From: Amborella trichopoda
Lineage: Eukaryota; Streptophyta; Magnoliopsida; Amborellales; Amborellaceae
DNA length: 64,000 bases
NCBI RefSeq assembly: GCF_000471905.2
Contig: NW_006495273.1
Span: 5,301,354-5,365,353 of the forward strand
Reading direction: 5' to 3'
The notes beneath the pieces were generated by a model. It was not told the DNA's origin. It worked only from the letters and a program-made list of their open reading frames with translations, and searched no databases. Position 1 is the stretch's first letter. Every line of letters begins with the position of its first letter. Made by a program: the position numbers and the translations under genes. Below are positions 48,771 through 60,700 of this stretch, in pieces.

Positions 48771-51700
48771 TTAAGGAAAATATTTATGGAGGAGCTGAGA
48801 TGCAAGAATGCTGCTTGCCCTCTCTGTGGGGTGAAAGGAGTCCCAAAACACGTACTTGGATGCATCTCTACATGTGCTGCTCGTTACGCTGTTGCATAAC
48901 ACCGCTGTCTCTAGCCCTCCAGTGCCGCAACAACCGTACCTAGATTCCTCAAAACCTAGAAAGCCCATAAAGCACGTGCCAATGACATCAATACGTGAAA
49001 CCTGTGACTTGTCCTTGCTATGATCCAATGACTTGGATCATAACAATAGCTTATGCCCAATGGCCCATACTATATCTCCGTTGATCTCGCGATTGTATTT
49101 TATACTTGGCTTTTAATAATATTTATATAAATCTAAATAAGTTGAAATTTGGAGTCGTCAACTACTCTCTTTAGGGCACACACCTAATAAAAATATTCAA
49201 AAAGTTGTAAAAACTAAATTGATTAAAATACCTTTCAAAATTTTAAGCTATTTTGGTCAATTTATTTTTGTGAATTATTTTTTAATATTTTTATTAAGTG
49301 CATATATTTTTCAAGAGTTGACGTATGCTAGAACTAAAATTCAAATACATAATGCAATTGTAGTCATCCAATCAGTTTGATTCAATCTAAATCATTGGGC
49401 ATATATTATTGCATCAACAATCAGGCTGACAAAATATATTTCCATATATTCATATCTATATATCTATATTATTTCCATATATTCATATCTATATATCTAT
49501 ATTAGCACAAGCAGGTGCTACACCAAACCCATTTGACATCCTAAATTTTATAATTTTCCATTATTATAAAGGAACATGAAACAACATATTTTTATTTTTC
49601 AACTTTAGCACATATTATTCTATAAGTGACCCATAGCAAATCCAAATTATGGTTTTGAAAATTTATTTATAGTTTGATAATCCCATCACACCAATCAAGG
49701 CATAGGCTAAATGCCTGGACTAGTGTTGTAGATGTATGAACCATGCACCATTGTTTGAACCAGTGGTTTAAAAAAAAGATCGGTGCATCAAATCGGGCAC
49801 CCCAAAAATCCATCCAAATCGGCGATCTGGATCGGGAATCGGCCGAATCAGTCGGATTAAGCCTTAAAATTTTTTTATTAAAATTCATTATAAATGTTAT
49901 TCTTTAGTAATCCAATAAGAAACGGAGGTACTCCATTAACAACTTTCATTTTTTCGCATCAACATGCAAATATTGAGATGTTCTTTCCCTGTATGAAGAT
50001 TCTCATCATATATTTATTAAAACCTAACTAAACACAATGTTTTACATTGAAATTAGAATTATTGGTTTGTATTTTATTATTTTATCATCATTTTACTTTA
50101 CAAATAAAAATAAATTTGAAATTTATCTTATAATACCATCTAATTTAAAAATCTAATTTATAACTATAACAAAAAATAATACATTGCATAATTTATAAAT
50201 GTAAAGAAATTAATATATAAGATTTGATTACCATTGTAATTGGTATAATTGTTAATTCTAATAAACATGATTAAAAACAAGGGTATGACCCTCACAAATA
50301 AATAAATCTAATGTATAATAATTAGTGTTGATAGAAATATAGAATTTAGTTACATAAATTTGCAATCATATTTTAATGGAATTAGGGGAAAAAAATAAAA
50401 ATTTTCATATTTGCAATGTGAGATAATTGATAAAGCAACTTGAAATAAATTCTAAAGTGGTATGAACTGGTGTTATTTTTCTATCTTAAAATATCGCATG
50501 AACTAATATTTTTTAAAATGTTCAAAAAACCAGTATTAGTATTATCTTTTACTTTTTTTAATATCCTATGACCTAGTACAATAATTTCATATAATTACGT
50601 TAACTTTTTGCAAATTTTATATGGAATTCTATTTTTGTAATTTTATGTAATTCAAAATTATTTATATGCACTTTATGCTTGTATATTATAAAAATAAATA
50701 AATTTAATTAATCATAATAAGGATTAAATATTAAAAATAAATAAATAAAATTAATTTTAAAAAGAATTATAGACCATTTTATTTTATAGATGTTCTTGTA
50801 TATGAGAGAAAGATATATTTATAGTACCCACCGATCCCTATCTAATACAAACACCATAAATAATTTGGAACAATTTATCGCCACCATAAATAATTTGGCT
50901 GCATGGTTGATCTTTTGAGGAGGGCTAGTTTAGTGAGAGAAGCCCATGAATTCATGAGAGAGATGCCTATTAAGCCTAATGCAGTTATTTGGAAGATTTT
51001 GTTAGTGCATGTGCCATTAATGGACATGTAGAGCTTGGTGAATTGGCTCGAGCCCAATTGGGTCGGCTTGAACCGAGACATAGCGGTGATTATGTTCCTC
51101 TATCTAGATTACAATGACCAAAATACAATCACAAGTCTCGGGCAAGATTAGGGTATCCAAGTGCTAAAAGGTTTTGGAGATTTCAGAAGCTGGAAAATGG
51201 TTTTTCGATTGTGATGACGTCAAACTCTAGGTCGGAATACTCAAAGAACACTGAGAGAGATGCCCGTAATGAGCCATTGAATTTGCCCCAGCACGCTCAA
51301 CATTCATGACCATCTCTCTCAAATTATTGCCTACAAAAGTAGCCCTAATACTTTTTCTTGCAAAAGTAGCCCTAATACTCGATTCGTGAGAGATCGAGTG
51401 CGTGATAGGGCTGGTAATAGCGTTTGTGAATGGGGCGAAAGAGCGCAGGAGAACAGGGCTAGGCTTCAATGGTTAACAAGATGGAGTGAAAAAAGATGGA
51501 GAGAAGGGCTTCGGAGGGGAAGAAGGTCGGTGCTGCAGTAGGTCTTTGTGATGGCCCTCCTGGCAATCGCAATTTGACTGCCGTTGATAGGAGGGCTTGG
51601 GAACAATTGGAGATTAAAACAGCGTTCTTTGTCACTGGTTCTTTCTCTCCTCCGATTAAGGATTTCTTTGGGCTTTTTGATTGGGCCCAATGTGGATGGA

Positions 51701-54700
51701 ATTTGTCCTATAGGCCGAATGTGAAGATCATTGGTCCTAACAAAGTGGTGTTTAAGCTTCGATCTGAGAAGGAGATTGCTTCAGCTCTTTCCCATAGGTT
51801 TTGCAGAATCCGAGATAGTCTTCTTTCCTTCGACCATTGGAAGGCTTCTGACCATGTTTCTTTTCGACATAAGGTTTCTAAGTGGGTCTATCTATGGGGC
51901 CTACCCCTGTCAGCTTGGAATCTCGCTATTATAAAAAAACTGATAGGATAGATTGGGGTTTTCGTTGATTTGGATTGGGATTTCCTCCTAAATTCTTTTT
52001 GTCGGTTTGTTCAAGTTAAGATCGACCTTTGTGTTGGGGTGTCTCTTCCAGAGATCGTTTTGTTGTGCATACATGAGGAGTTCTTCGAGATTCAATTATC
52101 TAAAGATAGAGAGGCTCATTCACCAAAGCTTGTTGGGTAGCTCGTCATGGATGTGAAAGATAGAGTTAATCTGACCGGAAATTTCTTTTCCGGTAGGAAC
52201 AAGTGGGGACGGTATCAACGCCAGAGTAGGAATTTGAAATTTAAAAAAGGTGTAAGGCTCAAAGGTAGGAAACGGTGGATACCGGTTAGCAGGTTTCCAT
52301 ATTCATCAGAAGGTTATTTGAAACGTCTGTTTCTCGTCAGTGTGATTCATTCGACATGCGAATGCGTCCATTATTCCCGGCGAAGTTATTCCAAATAGCC
52401 TTAAAGATAACAGTGGGGTTGATGTCATGTTTTATGGTCCGGCAGTTGCACCGTTGACATTTCCTATCAATCACGTTGTTTCAAAAGGCTTGGCGGCGAC
52501 CGACTGTTTCAAAGGGGAAAGTTTCCACGTAAGATTTCCTGATAGGGATGGCTGGATAGCTCATTATGAGGTTTTGCCAAAACTCTTCCCTTGGAAAGTG
52601 GACGACCTTAAAAGGAAATTGCTGGCAGTTACTACTATAGCTTTTGTTCTCTGTTTTCTTGCACAGAAGAAGTTCTTGGCATGGAGCCTGCAACTGCGTT
52701 TGGTGCTAGTGATCTTGCCTCTTCTTTCAAAAATAAATTTACACTTCCTTCATTTCACCATGGTGCAATTAGTGAGTTGAGGAAGAGATCTAGATCTCTA
52801 TTTAATCCTCTCTTGATCAATCGTCTTGCTTTGATGGTGATAGATGATGATGATGTCCCGGTGGACCGTGTGCCTCAGGCTGAGAAGAATGTTGTTGTGA
52901 ATGGGGAGTTTGCTGCAAATGAGGGGATTGTTGTTGTGAATGGAGAGTTTGCTGCAAATGAGGAGATTGTTGTTGTGAATGAGGAGATTGCAGTGATTGA
53001 GGAGCTTGTTGTTGTGGATAATTCGGATGGGGGTGAACTGGTCCTCTCAAAGGCTTCGGAGGCTGTCCCTTTAGTCGCATTCGCTCAAGAGGTACAGTTT
53101 CCACTGTTACTTACAAGACCTGCTTCTGTGATGCTTCCTAAGCCAGCTATGGTGCTTGATGACATGGTCTTGGTAGGGAAGATGATTGAGGACATGGGTA
53201 TGGATGATGTGCCCCTAAGTGTGGTGATGAAGGAAATTCAGGCTAGGCGTAAAGAGGGAGTTGTCGTGGCAAACGATAAGGCCCAGGGTATTGTGGCTGC
53301 TTCTGACCCTCTGTCCCCAGCAAAGTCCCAAACTTGTGTAAAGAAAATTAAGAAGATAGAATTGGGCACTCGCTCTAGTGAGAAAAGGAAGAAGAAGGTG
53401 GAGTTGGGCACTCGCTCTTCTGCTCGACTTCAAGCTTGAGGTATTAGCAAAGGAGCTCTTGCAGCTGCTGGAATCAGGTTTTGTGACCCTGCTCTGGTAG
53501 AGGTAGAGTCGTCTTCCAGTGATGATGAAGGTTCTACTGTGCTGCGATTGGAAGATCGCTTTCCTAGCAGTGGTCCAGAAGGACCAGGTTCTTCTTCACA
53601 CCCTCCTCCTTTTCCCTTTCAATGAATGTGATTTCATGGAATGTTAGGGGTTTGCGTAACCCCAACAGAAGACGGGATGTGCTATTTTTTGTTTTGAAAT
53701 TTAGACCTGTGCTCCTAGTTTTGCAAGAAAAAAAACTCCCTACCCCTTACTGTCTCAAGGGTTCGGGAGGTTTGGGGCAAGGCAATGGGTCTATTGATAT
53801 TTTTGGTGTGGACGCGTGTGGGATGTCAGGTGGGCTGTGGGTCCTCTAGGATCCTATGGAACTCCAAACTTTTGACTATGTTAGAAGGAATAACTTTTTG
53901 CTGGTTGGTTTTTCTGGGCCTAATTCGGGCTTTAAGTGGGGTTTTATGAACGTTTATGGGCCTTCTGTTCTTTCTTTAAAAGAAGCTTTTATTTTGGATT
54001 TGAATGTTGTTGTCCATTCTTTTGCTTATCGTGTAGTGGTTGGTGGTGACTTTAATCTTATTCGGTGGCATGACGAGTGTCCCGATGGTTCTCATATTAC
54101 TTCCTCTATGAGATTGTTCAATGATTTTATTGAATCTAATTCGTTTTTGAGCCCCCTATTACTGGCACTAAGTTTACTTAGTCTAATAATAGTGTTTCTT
54201 CTCTGGCTATGTCCAAATTAGACAGATTTCTGTTATCGACGAAGTGGTTAAAGCTGTTTCCCTTATCTATAGTTAAGGCTCTACCTAGACTATCCTCAGA
54301 TCACTGCCCAATCCTTTTGAATACTGGGGTGATTCGAGGAGGACTGAAACTTTTTAGGTTTGATTTAGCTTGGTTGGAAGAAAGGGAGGTGTTTGAGCTG
54401 ATCAAAAGGATTTGGGTCAACACAGTGGTTGTGGGCACCGTAGATTTCCAGTTACATAAAAAGCTGTTGAGCATTAAGCAGCAATTAATTGATTGGAAGA
54501 AAGTGAATAAGTTTGATATTAGGGCTAAGATTCATGGGGTGTTATCTGATATTGAATTTTTAGATCATAATACCCAAATGTCATGGATACTCTCGGAGCA
54601 ACGAGTTTTGGATAGATGTGTTAAAGTGAAGGAATTGGAGGATTTACGTAGGTCAAAGGAGGTTTATTTGAAGCAGCGTTCTAGAATTAAATGGTTAAAA

Positions 54701-57700
54701 GAAGGGGATTTTAATAGAAAGTTCTTTCATGCCACTGCCAGTACGAGAAGGCGTCAAAATGATCTCTCTGGTTTGTCGATCTCTGAGATTGATCTTGACA
54801 ATGAGCACGAGATGGAAGCAGTAGTTATTAATCATTTTAAAAAAAGCTTTCTCTTCTGAAGTAAAGCTCACCCCCTCTTTGAATAGAGTCCCCTTTAAAG
54901 TTTTGTCAGTGGAGATGAAATTTTTGTTGGAAAGAGAGGTGTCTTGTAAGGAAGTGCATAAGGCAGTGTTTGCCATGCCAATAGATAAAGCCCCTGGTCC
55001 AGATGGTTTCCCTTTAGCTTTCTTTCAAAAATTTTGGGATGTAGTGAAAGATGAACTCTTGGAGTTTGTGACGAGCTTCATGAAGAGGGGTCATATCTTC
55101 AAAGGGATAAATTCTACTTTTTTGGCCTTGATCCTTAAGAAAGCGAGAATTTCTGGTCTTTCTGATATTAGATCTATTAGCTTGTTGACTAATATTTATA
55201 AGATTATCGCTAAAATTCTTGCTGATAGGTTGAAAATTGTTCTTCCATTTCTTATCTCTAACACTCAGTTAGCTTTCATCCAAAACTGTCAAATTATTGG
55301 TGGTGTACTTATTGCCCAAGAATGTATTCATTCTTGAGTTTAAGTAAAAGGCCAAGTATTCTACTTAAGTTGGATATGGAGAAGGCTTATAATCGGGTTG
55401 AATGGGATATTCTTCTTGAAATCTTGAAAGCAATGGGTTTTGGTGAAAGATGACGAAGATGGATGTTTGGTTGTCTCTCTTCTGCACACTTTTATGTCCT
55501 TTTTAAAGGTAACCATATTGGTTTTTTCAGTGCATCAAGAGGATTACACTAGGGCGATCCCTTGTCCTTTTCCTTATTCACAATTTATGTAGAGTGCTTT
55601 AGCCTGATATTGAACAGAGTGGAGGGATTGGGTCATTTTGCAGGTTTTAAAATCTCAAATTCTGATCTGATTATTTCACATTTGCAATATGCTGATGACA
55701 CTATGATATTTGTAATGCTGAGCCATGCCAAGTCTCTAATATTGCTAGATTCTTAGAGATTTGCGAAGTTACACTTGCCTTTAAAGTGAATTTCCATAAA
55801 TCTTTTGTGATTGGTATCAATTGTGATGAAAATTTGATGAAAAGTTTGGCAGAGGTCTTGGGACGTAAGATTGGCTCTTTCCCTATCTCCTATCTTAGTC
55901 TCCCTATCTCTTATATTAGACTTACCATTGCAGTTTGGGACATAGTGCTTGAAAGAATTTAAATGAAATTAGACCTCTAGAAGCATAAGTACCTCTCTTT
56001 GGGTTGTCGGGTGACGTTATTGCAATCATGTTTATCCAATCTTCCGGTGTACCAGATGTGTTTAATCAATATGTCTACCTTTATTGCACGGAAAATTGAT
56101 TGTATGATGCGGAATTTCTTGTGGGGTTCTTGTGCTGAACAAAGGAAATTCCATCTTTTAAGGTAAGATAGAGTATGTACCCTTAAACGTGAGAGTGGTT
56201 TGGGAATTAGGAACATCAGATTGGTCAATCAAGCTTTACTGTGTAAGTGGTGGTGATACAATTTTCATCTTAAACATCAACTTTGGTGCAAAGTTCTCTC
56301 TGCCAAATATGGGATGGACAGATTCGATCTTTGGCATGGGGGTGGGAGAGGCAATAGTATATCGTCTGTATGGAGGGATATCTTCTCTAGCAAACCGATG
56401 ATTTCGGGTTATTTTAGATGGAATATTGGGGGTGGTGGGCAGGTGGCGTTTTGGCACCACAAATGGATTAGAGAATTTCCATTGAAAGCATTGTTCCCTG
56501 ATTTATTTGATATTGTTGTTAATCCTAAATTGTTGGTTTGTGAGGCAGTTGAGAAGAGGGGATTTCAAATTTCTTAGAATATACCAATTTTGTATTCTCG
56601 TTTAAATGGTTTGGTTTTTTCCCAATGGTGCTTTTTGATGGACTTAATACTGTTTATATATCGTCAAATGCTGAGGATGAAGTAGTTTGGGAGATTGAGG
56701 GTGATGGAAGGTTCTCAGTTAAGTCTTGTTATAATCTCTTCTTCCACGATTGTTGGAGATGGTCATATCCTCAAGTGACACAGGTATGGAAGTGGCCCAT
56801 CCCTCTTAAGGTTCGTATCTTTATTTGGTTGTCATCTTTGAATAAAGTTTTCACCATTGATAATCTTATTAAAAGAGGCAAATTTTTGCCAAATGTTTTT
56901 CTTTGTAAGAGCGATGGGGAATCGGGACCACACCTCTTTATTCATTATCCTTTCACCACTCGTATATGGTGGTGGCTTTTTGGAGTTCTTAGTATCAATA
57001 TTATGTTACCTCAATCAGTGGGAGAGATTTTGCATCAGTTTGATCTCCCTCATCTTCCTGAAATTGCTAAGATTATTTGAAAAATTTCGAAAGGTGTCAT
57101 ATTGTGGGAGGTATGGAAAGAAAGGAATAGAAAAACCTTTGAGGAGAGTTGTTTACCAGTGGATATGATCATCCATATCATTAAACTCTCTATTTGGCCT
57201 TGGTTATGTATGACGAAAGAAGGATGGGGCATTTCCAAGGTCGATGTGGTGAGCAATCTTTTTCTTCTTGGTAGTACTTTTAGTAGCCGGTTATGGTTGG
57301 TGCCTCCTGTTGGATGTTTAAAGCTTAATTTTTATGACAGTTATCTTGGTAATTCTGGACCAATTGGTATTGGTGGAGTGCTTCGGGATAGTTTGGGTAA
57401 TGTCATTTTTTCCTATGCTGGACCATTAGGTGTGAAGACTACCAACTACGCTAAATTGAGTGCTTTATTGATAGGGGTTCTAATCTTCACTGATCGTAAC
57501 CTGGGTCAGAATGTTTTGATTGAAGGGGATTCCTTAAATGTGGTCAAATGGTGTAAGAAGGAGAGAGTCCCTTGGGAATTAAGGTCTCTTTGGCTGCAGG
57601 TGATAGATCGGACTAATGCTTTAGTTGTCTCTATGTCAAAAAAAGTCGTAACATTTGTCAAAAAAAAAAAGATTATGTTCTTCTATCTAACTTATACACA

Positions 57701-60700
57701 TCAGATGGAAGGTGGTTAGATGCACAAAGAGAGAGATCGATGATGGTGAGAGAGAAAGTGAAGAAAACGCCGGGTTACGCAGATGCTCAACGTTAGACCA
57801 TGAGTTTGTCCCACAATAAAGGCGTGCACATGTTTGAGTTGGCAGAGGGTCACGTGCTTACGTGAATTGAATAAAATATTAACGAAGTGTGCTGGAGCCA
57901 CGATTCCGTGACGTGAGCGTGTGATGGTTTAGATGTTTTTTAATAATAAAATAGTACAGCCGGTTGAATCCTGTTTTCTCTTTGGAACCAGAACGGCATG
58001 GGCGATACCCGATCCGGATCGCCGAATTCCGGATTGGATCGTCGATTTTTAAAATACTAGTTTGAACACTTGGATGATTCGGCCCAGAGACCCCACCCTA
58101 GTGAGCTCGAGTATTCCCAAGTTCGGTGTCCAACTCAGGGATCTTGAAAAGCATTCAAACCAAATCGTAAAAAAATTTAAAAAAATAAGAAATTTAAGTA
58201 TTCCCAAGTTGGGTGTCCAACTCAAGGATCTTGAAAAGCATTCAAACCAAACCGTAAACAAATTTTAAAAATGAAGAAATTTATTAGTAATATGTTTTCA
58301 TCCTTTTGGAAAAGATTGGAAAGTTCTTTTGCCCCGAATGCTTATTTTTAGATTTTCCCTTCTTTTTGGATTATTTCTAAAATACACCCGCCACAATTTG
58401 AATTTTTTCAAAATCCTTTTTTTTATTGTTTTTTTTTACCTCATATAAATGCGTTTTGTTCAATCTTATTTTAAAATATTTTTCTATTTTTTAGATTTTT
58501 TTTTAACATTTATTTTAATTTTTGAACACTTTTTGGACTTGGATAGAACACCTTCCAACTCGGGCTGAGTTACTCAGACTCGGGCTAGTACTCAGATACA
58601 GGTCAATCTTTCCAACATTGACATGGACACAAGGGTTCGAGTACCAAAACAAAGTTTTGAAGAGGTTTGTTATGCGTAATGGAAGTAGACTTACCATAAC
58701 GGGAGGGATTCTGGATCATATCAAGAAGTATGTCAAAGATTTCCACGTAGATGACTGTAGCGTTAGGGAGTGTCAATGCCAGGGAGTGCAGCTGGGTAGA
58801 AAGCTTAGCATTGAAGGCGATAGACGCTTGGTTCACCTCCTCCACGCATTTTCGAGCTGCTCCTCCGCGCAGTGTTCTCTGTATTGGCACGCACCCTAAC
58901 GGGGGTAGGCCCAGCACATAGATCCTTCGGCCTCCAATCTTGTACAATTTCTGCCCAAGATAACCAAAGATTACACGTCTCCTTTATATCAGTATGAAGT
59001 TATATCAGTATGAAGAAAAGAATCCTTTTTTTGTTCTTTTCTTTTTTTCTGATATATTAAAAGAACATACCCCGTAATGCACTTTTTACAACATTGACAA
59101 GAGCCTCAAAAACCTCCTTCCCACATAGAGAGGACCATTGTAGTTGTTAAAATTGTGCATGGAGGAACTATGAACATGCTAATATCCCCAATCCAACGTC
59201 AATAGTTGAGTTGGTCCGTTCCAACTTAACTCCAAAACTATATTAGAGTCATTTATTTGAACTAAATTTGTGAACATACGCACCTTTTATTCTAATTAAC
59301 AATAAGAGAAAAAAAAAAATTGAAAACACTACCTATAAAGTGTTTTTTCAGCCCAATTTATATAAACCGTCTATTCTAATGCAATGCTTAAATCTAAGCT
59401 TTAGAAGGATCTTTTTCCTTTCTAAATTTGTTGATGCCTTGATTCTCATTAGATTAGCAATGTTAAAATATAAAAAATTGATTTTGAATTTATAAAGTCC
59501 AAAATCTTGAAATTCACCAAATGGATAGTCTAGATTCATTGTTGGAGGAGACTTATTTTGACAACAAATCGAATTTTTATTTTTTTGAAGACTGATCATT
59601 GGGATGAAAAAAATGTGTGTATAAAATTTGAGGTCATACAAATACCAAAAACATGATTTTCTAGACATATGATTTCTTTATGTTACAGTGACATGGCGAC
59701 GTGAGATCATTTCCCTGCAAAAAAATTATACCTTGCTGTCAAATTAAAGAGGAGGGTAGCTTTAGTGGGCGTAGGTAGACGAGCACACTATTGGAAGTGT
59801 AGGATTCATTTGTGAATTCCGAAAGCAGCATAAATTCAAAATAATGCAGTTACACGTCACATTTCATTTTTGGATTCAAAACCTGTCGTGTGCTTGGTAC
59901 AGCCCCGCCATTCCTTCCTGAGCGTGATCCCACCAGTTATGGAGCTTGATAAACGCAACATCAGGTTGACTTTCGTTTGCATGAACCAGAAGTATGAAGT
60001 ACACTTCAAATTGCCGATCCTTCTTATGGAAATGGCTTTAGTGTTTTTTAGGGAATACTAGTTTTCTAGAGAGAGGGAACCTTCGTGGGAAGGAGTGAAA
60101 AACAAAATAGAATAGTGAGAGAGGCACGTGAGATTCAATGGAAAAGTTATTTACCAAATGGATGGTTTAGAATCAATGTTGGAAGGGATTTATTTTGACT
60201 ATGTATAAAAGGTAAATTAAATTTTATTTTTTTGAGATTGATTATTGGAATGAAAAAAAATGTGTGTGTAAATTTTGGGGTTATATAAATGAGAAAGCTT
60301 TCCATGTTCTCTCTATAACATAAAAGTTTGATGTTCTTCTTATCCAACCGTCCATTTTTTAATGGAGGGCTAAGATTGTCCCAATCACAATGTCACGTCT
60401 CTATATTACTTTATTTTTAATTTTTTTTTCTATAAACTGTTTTAACATCAAATTTTGGACGTTCATTCTTATATTAAACTCGTACTAATGAAAAATATAA
60501 AAACAATATTTTCAATCAAATAAAATGATCAAAATACCCCCGAAATTTTCAACGGGTATTTTGGTCATTATTTTTTATCGAAAAATTATTGTTAATATTT
60601 TTTATAAGTGCATCCCAATAAAAAGATGGCACGTACCAAATTTCATATTCAAAATAATTGTATTAAAAAAAATTAAAATTAAAATATTTTGAGATGTCAG

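Larger units (their letters stand above)
35399..57044 (+). repeat. Segmental duplication, copy R
   Basis: Direct duplicate of 17370-34972, longer by the 44478-48730 block. The functional-looking members (DEFL4, GDSL exon 5, complete LINE and hAT-like element) favour R as closer to the ancestral arrangement. DEFL5 is broken here while its partner DEFL3 is intact in L. Confidence 0.88.
51107..57670 (+). mobile_element. L1-type LINE, complete insertion (copy R)
   Basis: 6.56 kb, bounded by a 19-bp target duplication with one mismatch (GATTATGTTC..., 51088-51106 and 57671-57689), ending in a run of ten A. Contains a 5' leader of about 390 bp, ORF1 and ORF2 with endonuclease, reverse transcriptase, zinc-knuckle-like and RNase H-like parts. 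Both ORFs are interrupted, so it is not autonomous now. Confidence 0.92.
50896..57790 (+). pseudogene. PPR protein fragment, interrupted by LINE (copy R)
   Basis: Left piece 50896-51106: [36 protein letters not shown], a frameshift, then [20 protein letters not shown] and SGDYVPLS. Right piece 57671-57790: [20 protein letters not shown] then [12 protein letters not shown]. Together these cover the last repeat and the E motif of a PLS-class plant organelle RNA-editing or processing factor. The LINE separates the pieces at the DYVLLSN codons, and its target duplication repeats that sequence. No start, no other repeats: a captured gene fragment, not a gene. Confidence 0.85.
49761..58059. mobile_element. 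hAT-like non-autonomous element with captured PPR fragment, split by LINE
   Basis: Left end CAGTGGTTTAAAAAA, right end inverse TAGTATTTTAAAAAT, each followed inward by GATCGG/GATCC-rich sequence. Flanked by a perfect 8-bp direct repeat GTTTGAAC (49753-49760 and 58060-58067), the hAT target size. Without the LINE it is about 1.7 kb. No transposase. The interior is AT-rich DNA (49900-50880) plus a PPR gene fragment. It sits in intron 4 of the GDSL gene, and the inverted paralogue at 7131-7138 is the empty site. Confidence 0.72.

Noticed and set aside
57550-57719. C-terminal extension of the LINE RNase H frame
   Set aside because: The frame reads through the poly-A tail into the target duplication and PPR flank; it is not original LINE coding sequence.
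59870-60061. 63-codon plus-strand frame in GDSL intron 3
   Set aside because: No homology that I recognise on either strand, no neighbouring exons.
60515-60580. Hairpin TGATCAAAATACCC / CGGGTATTTTGGTCA
   Set aside because: A perfect-looking short inverted repeat, but without flanking duplication or element ends; similar AT-rich hairpins occur at 17320-17380 and 27190-27240.
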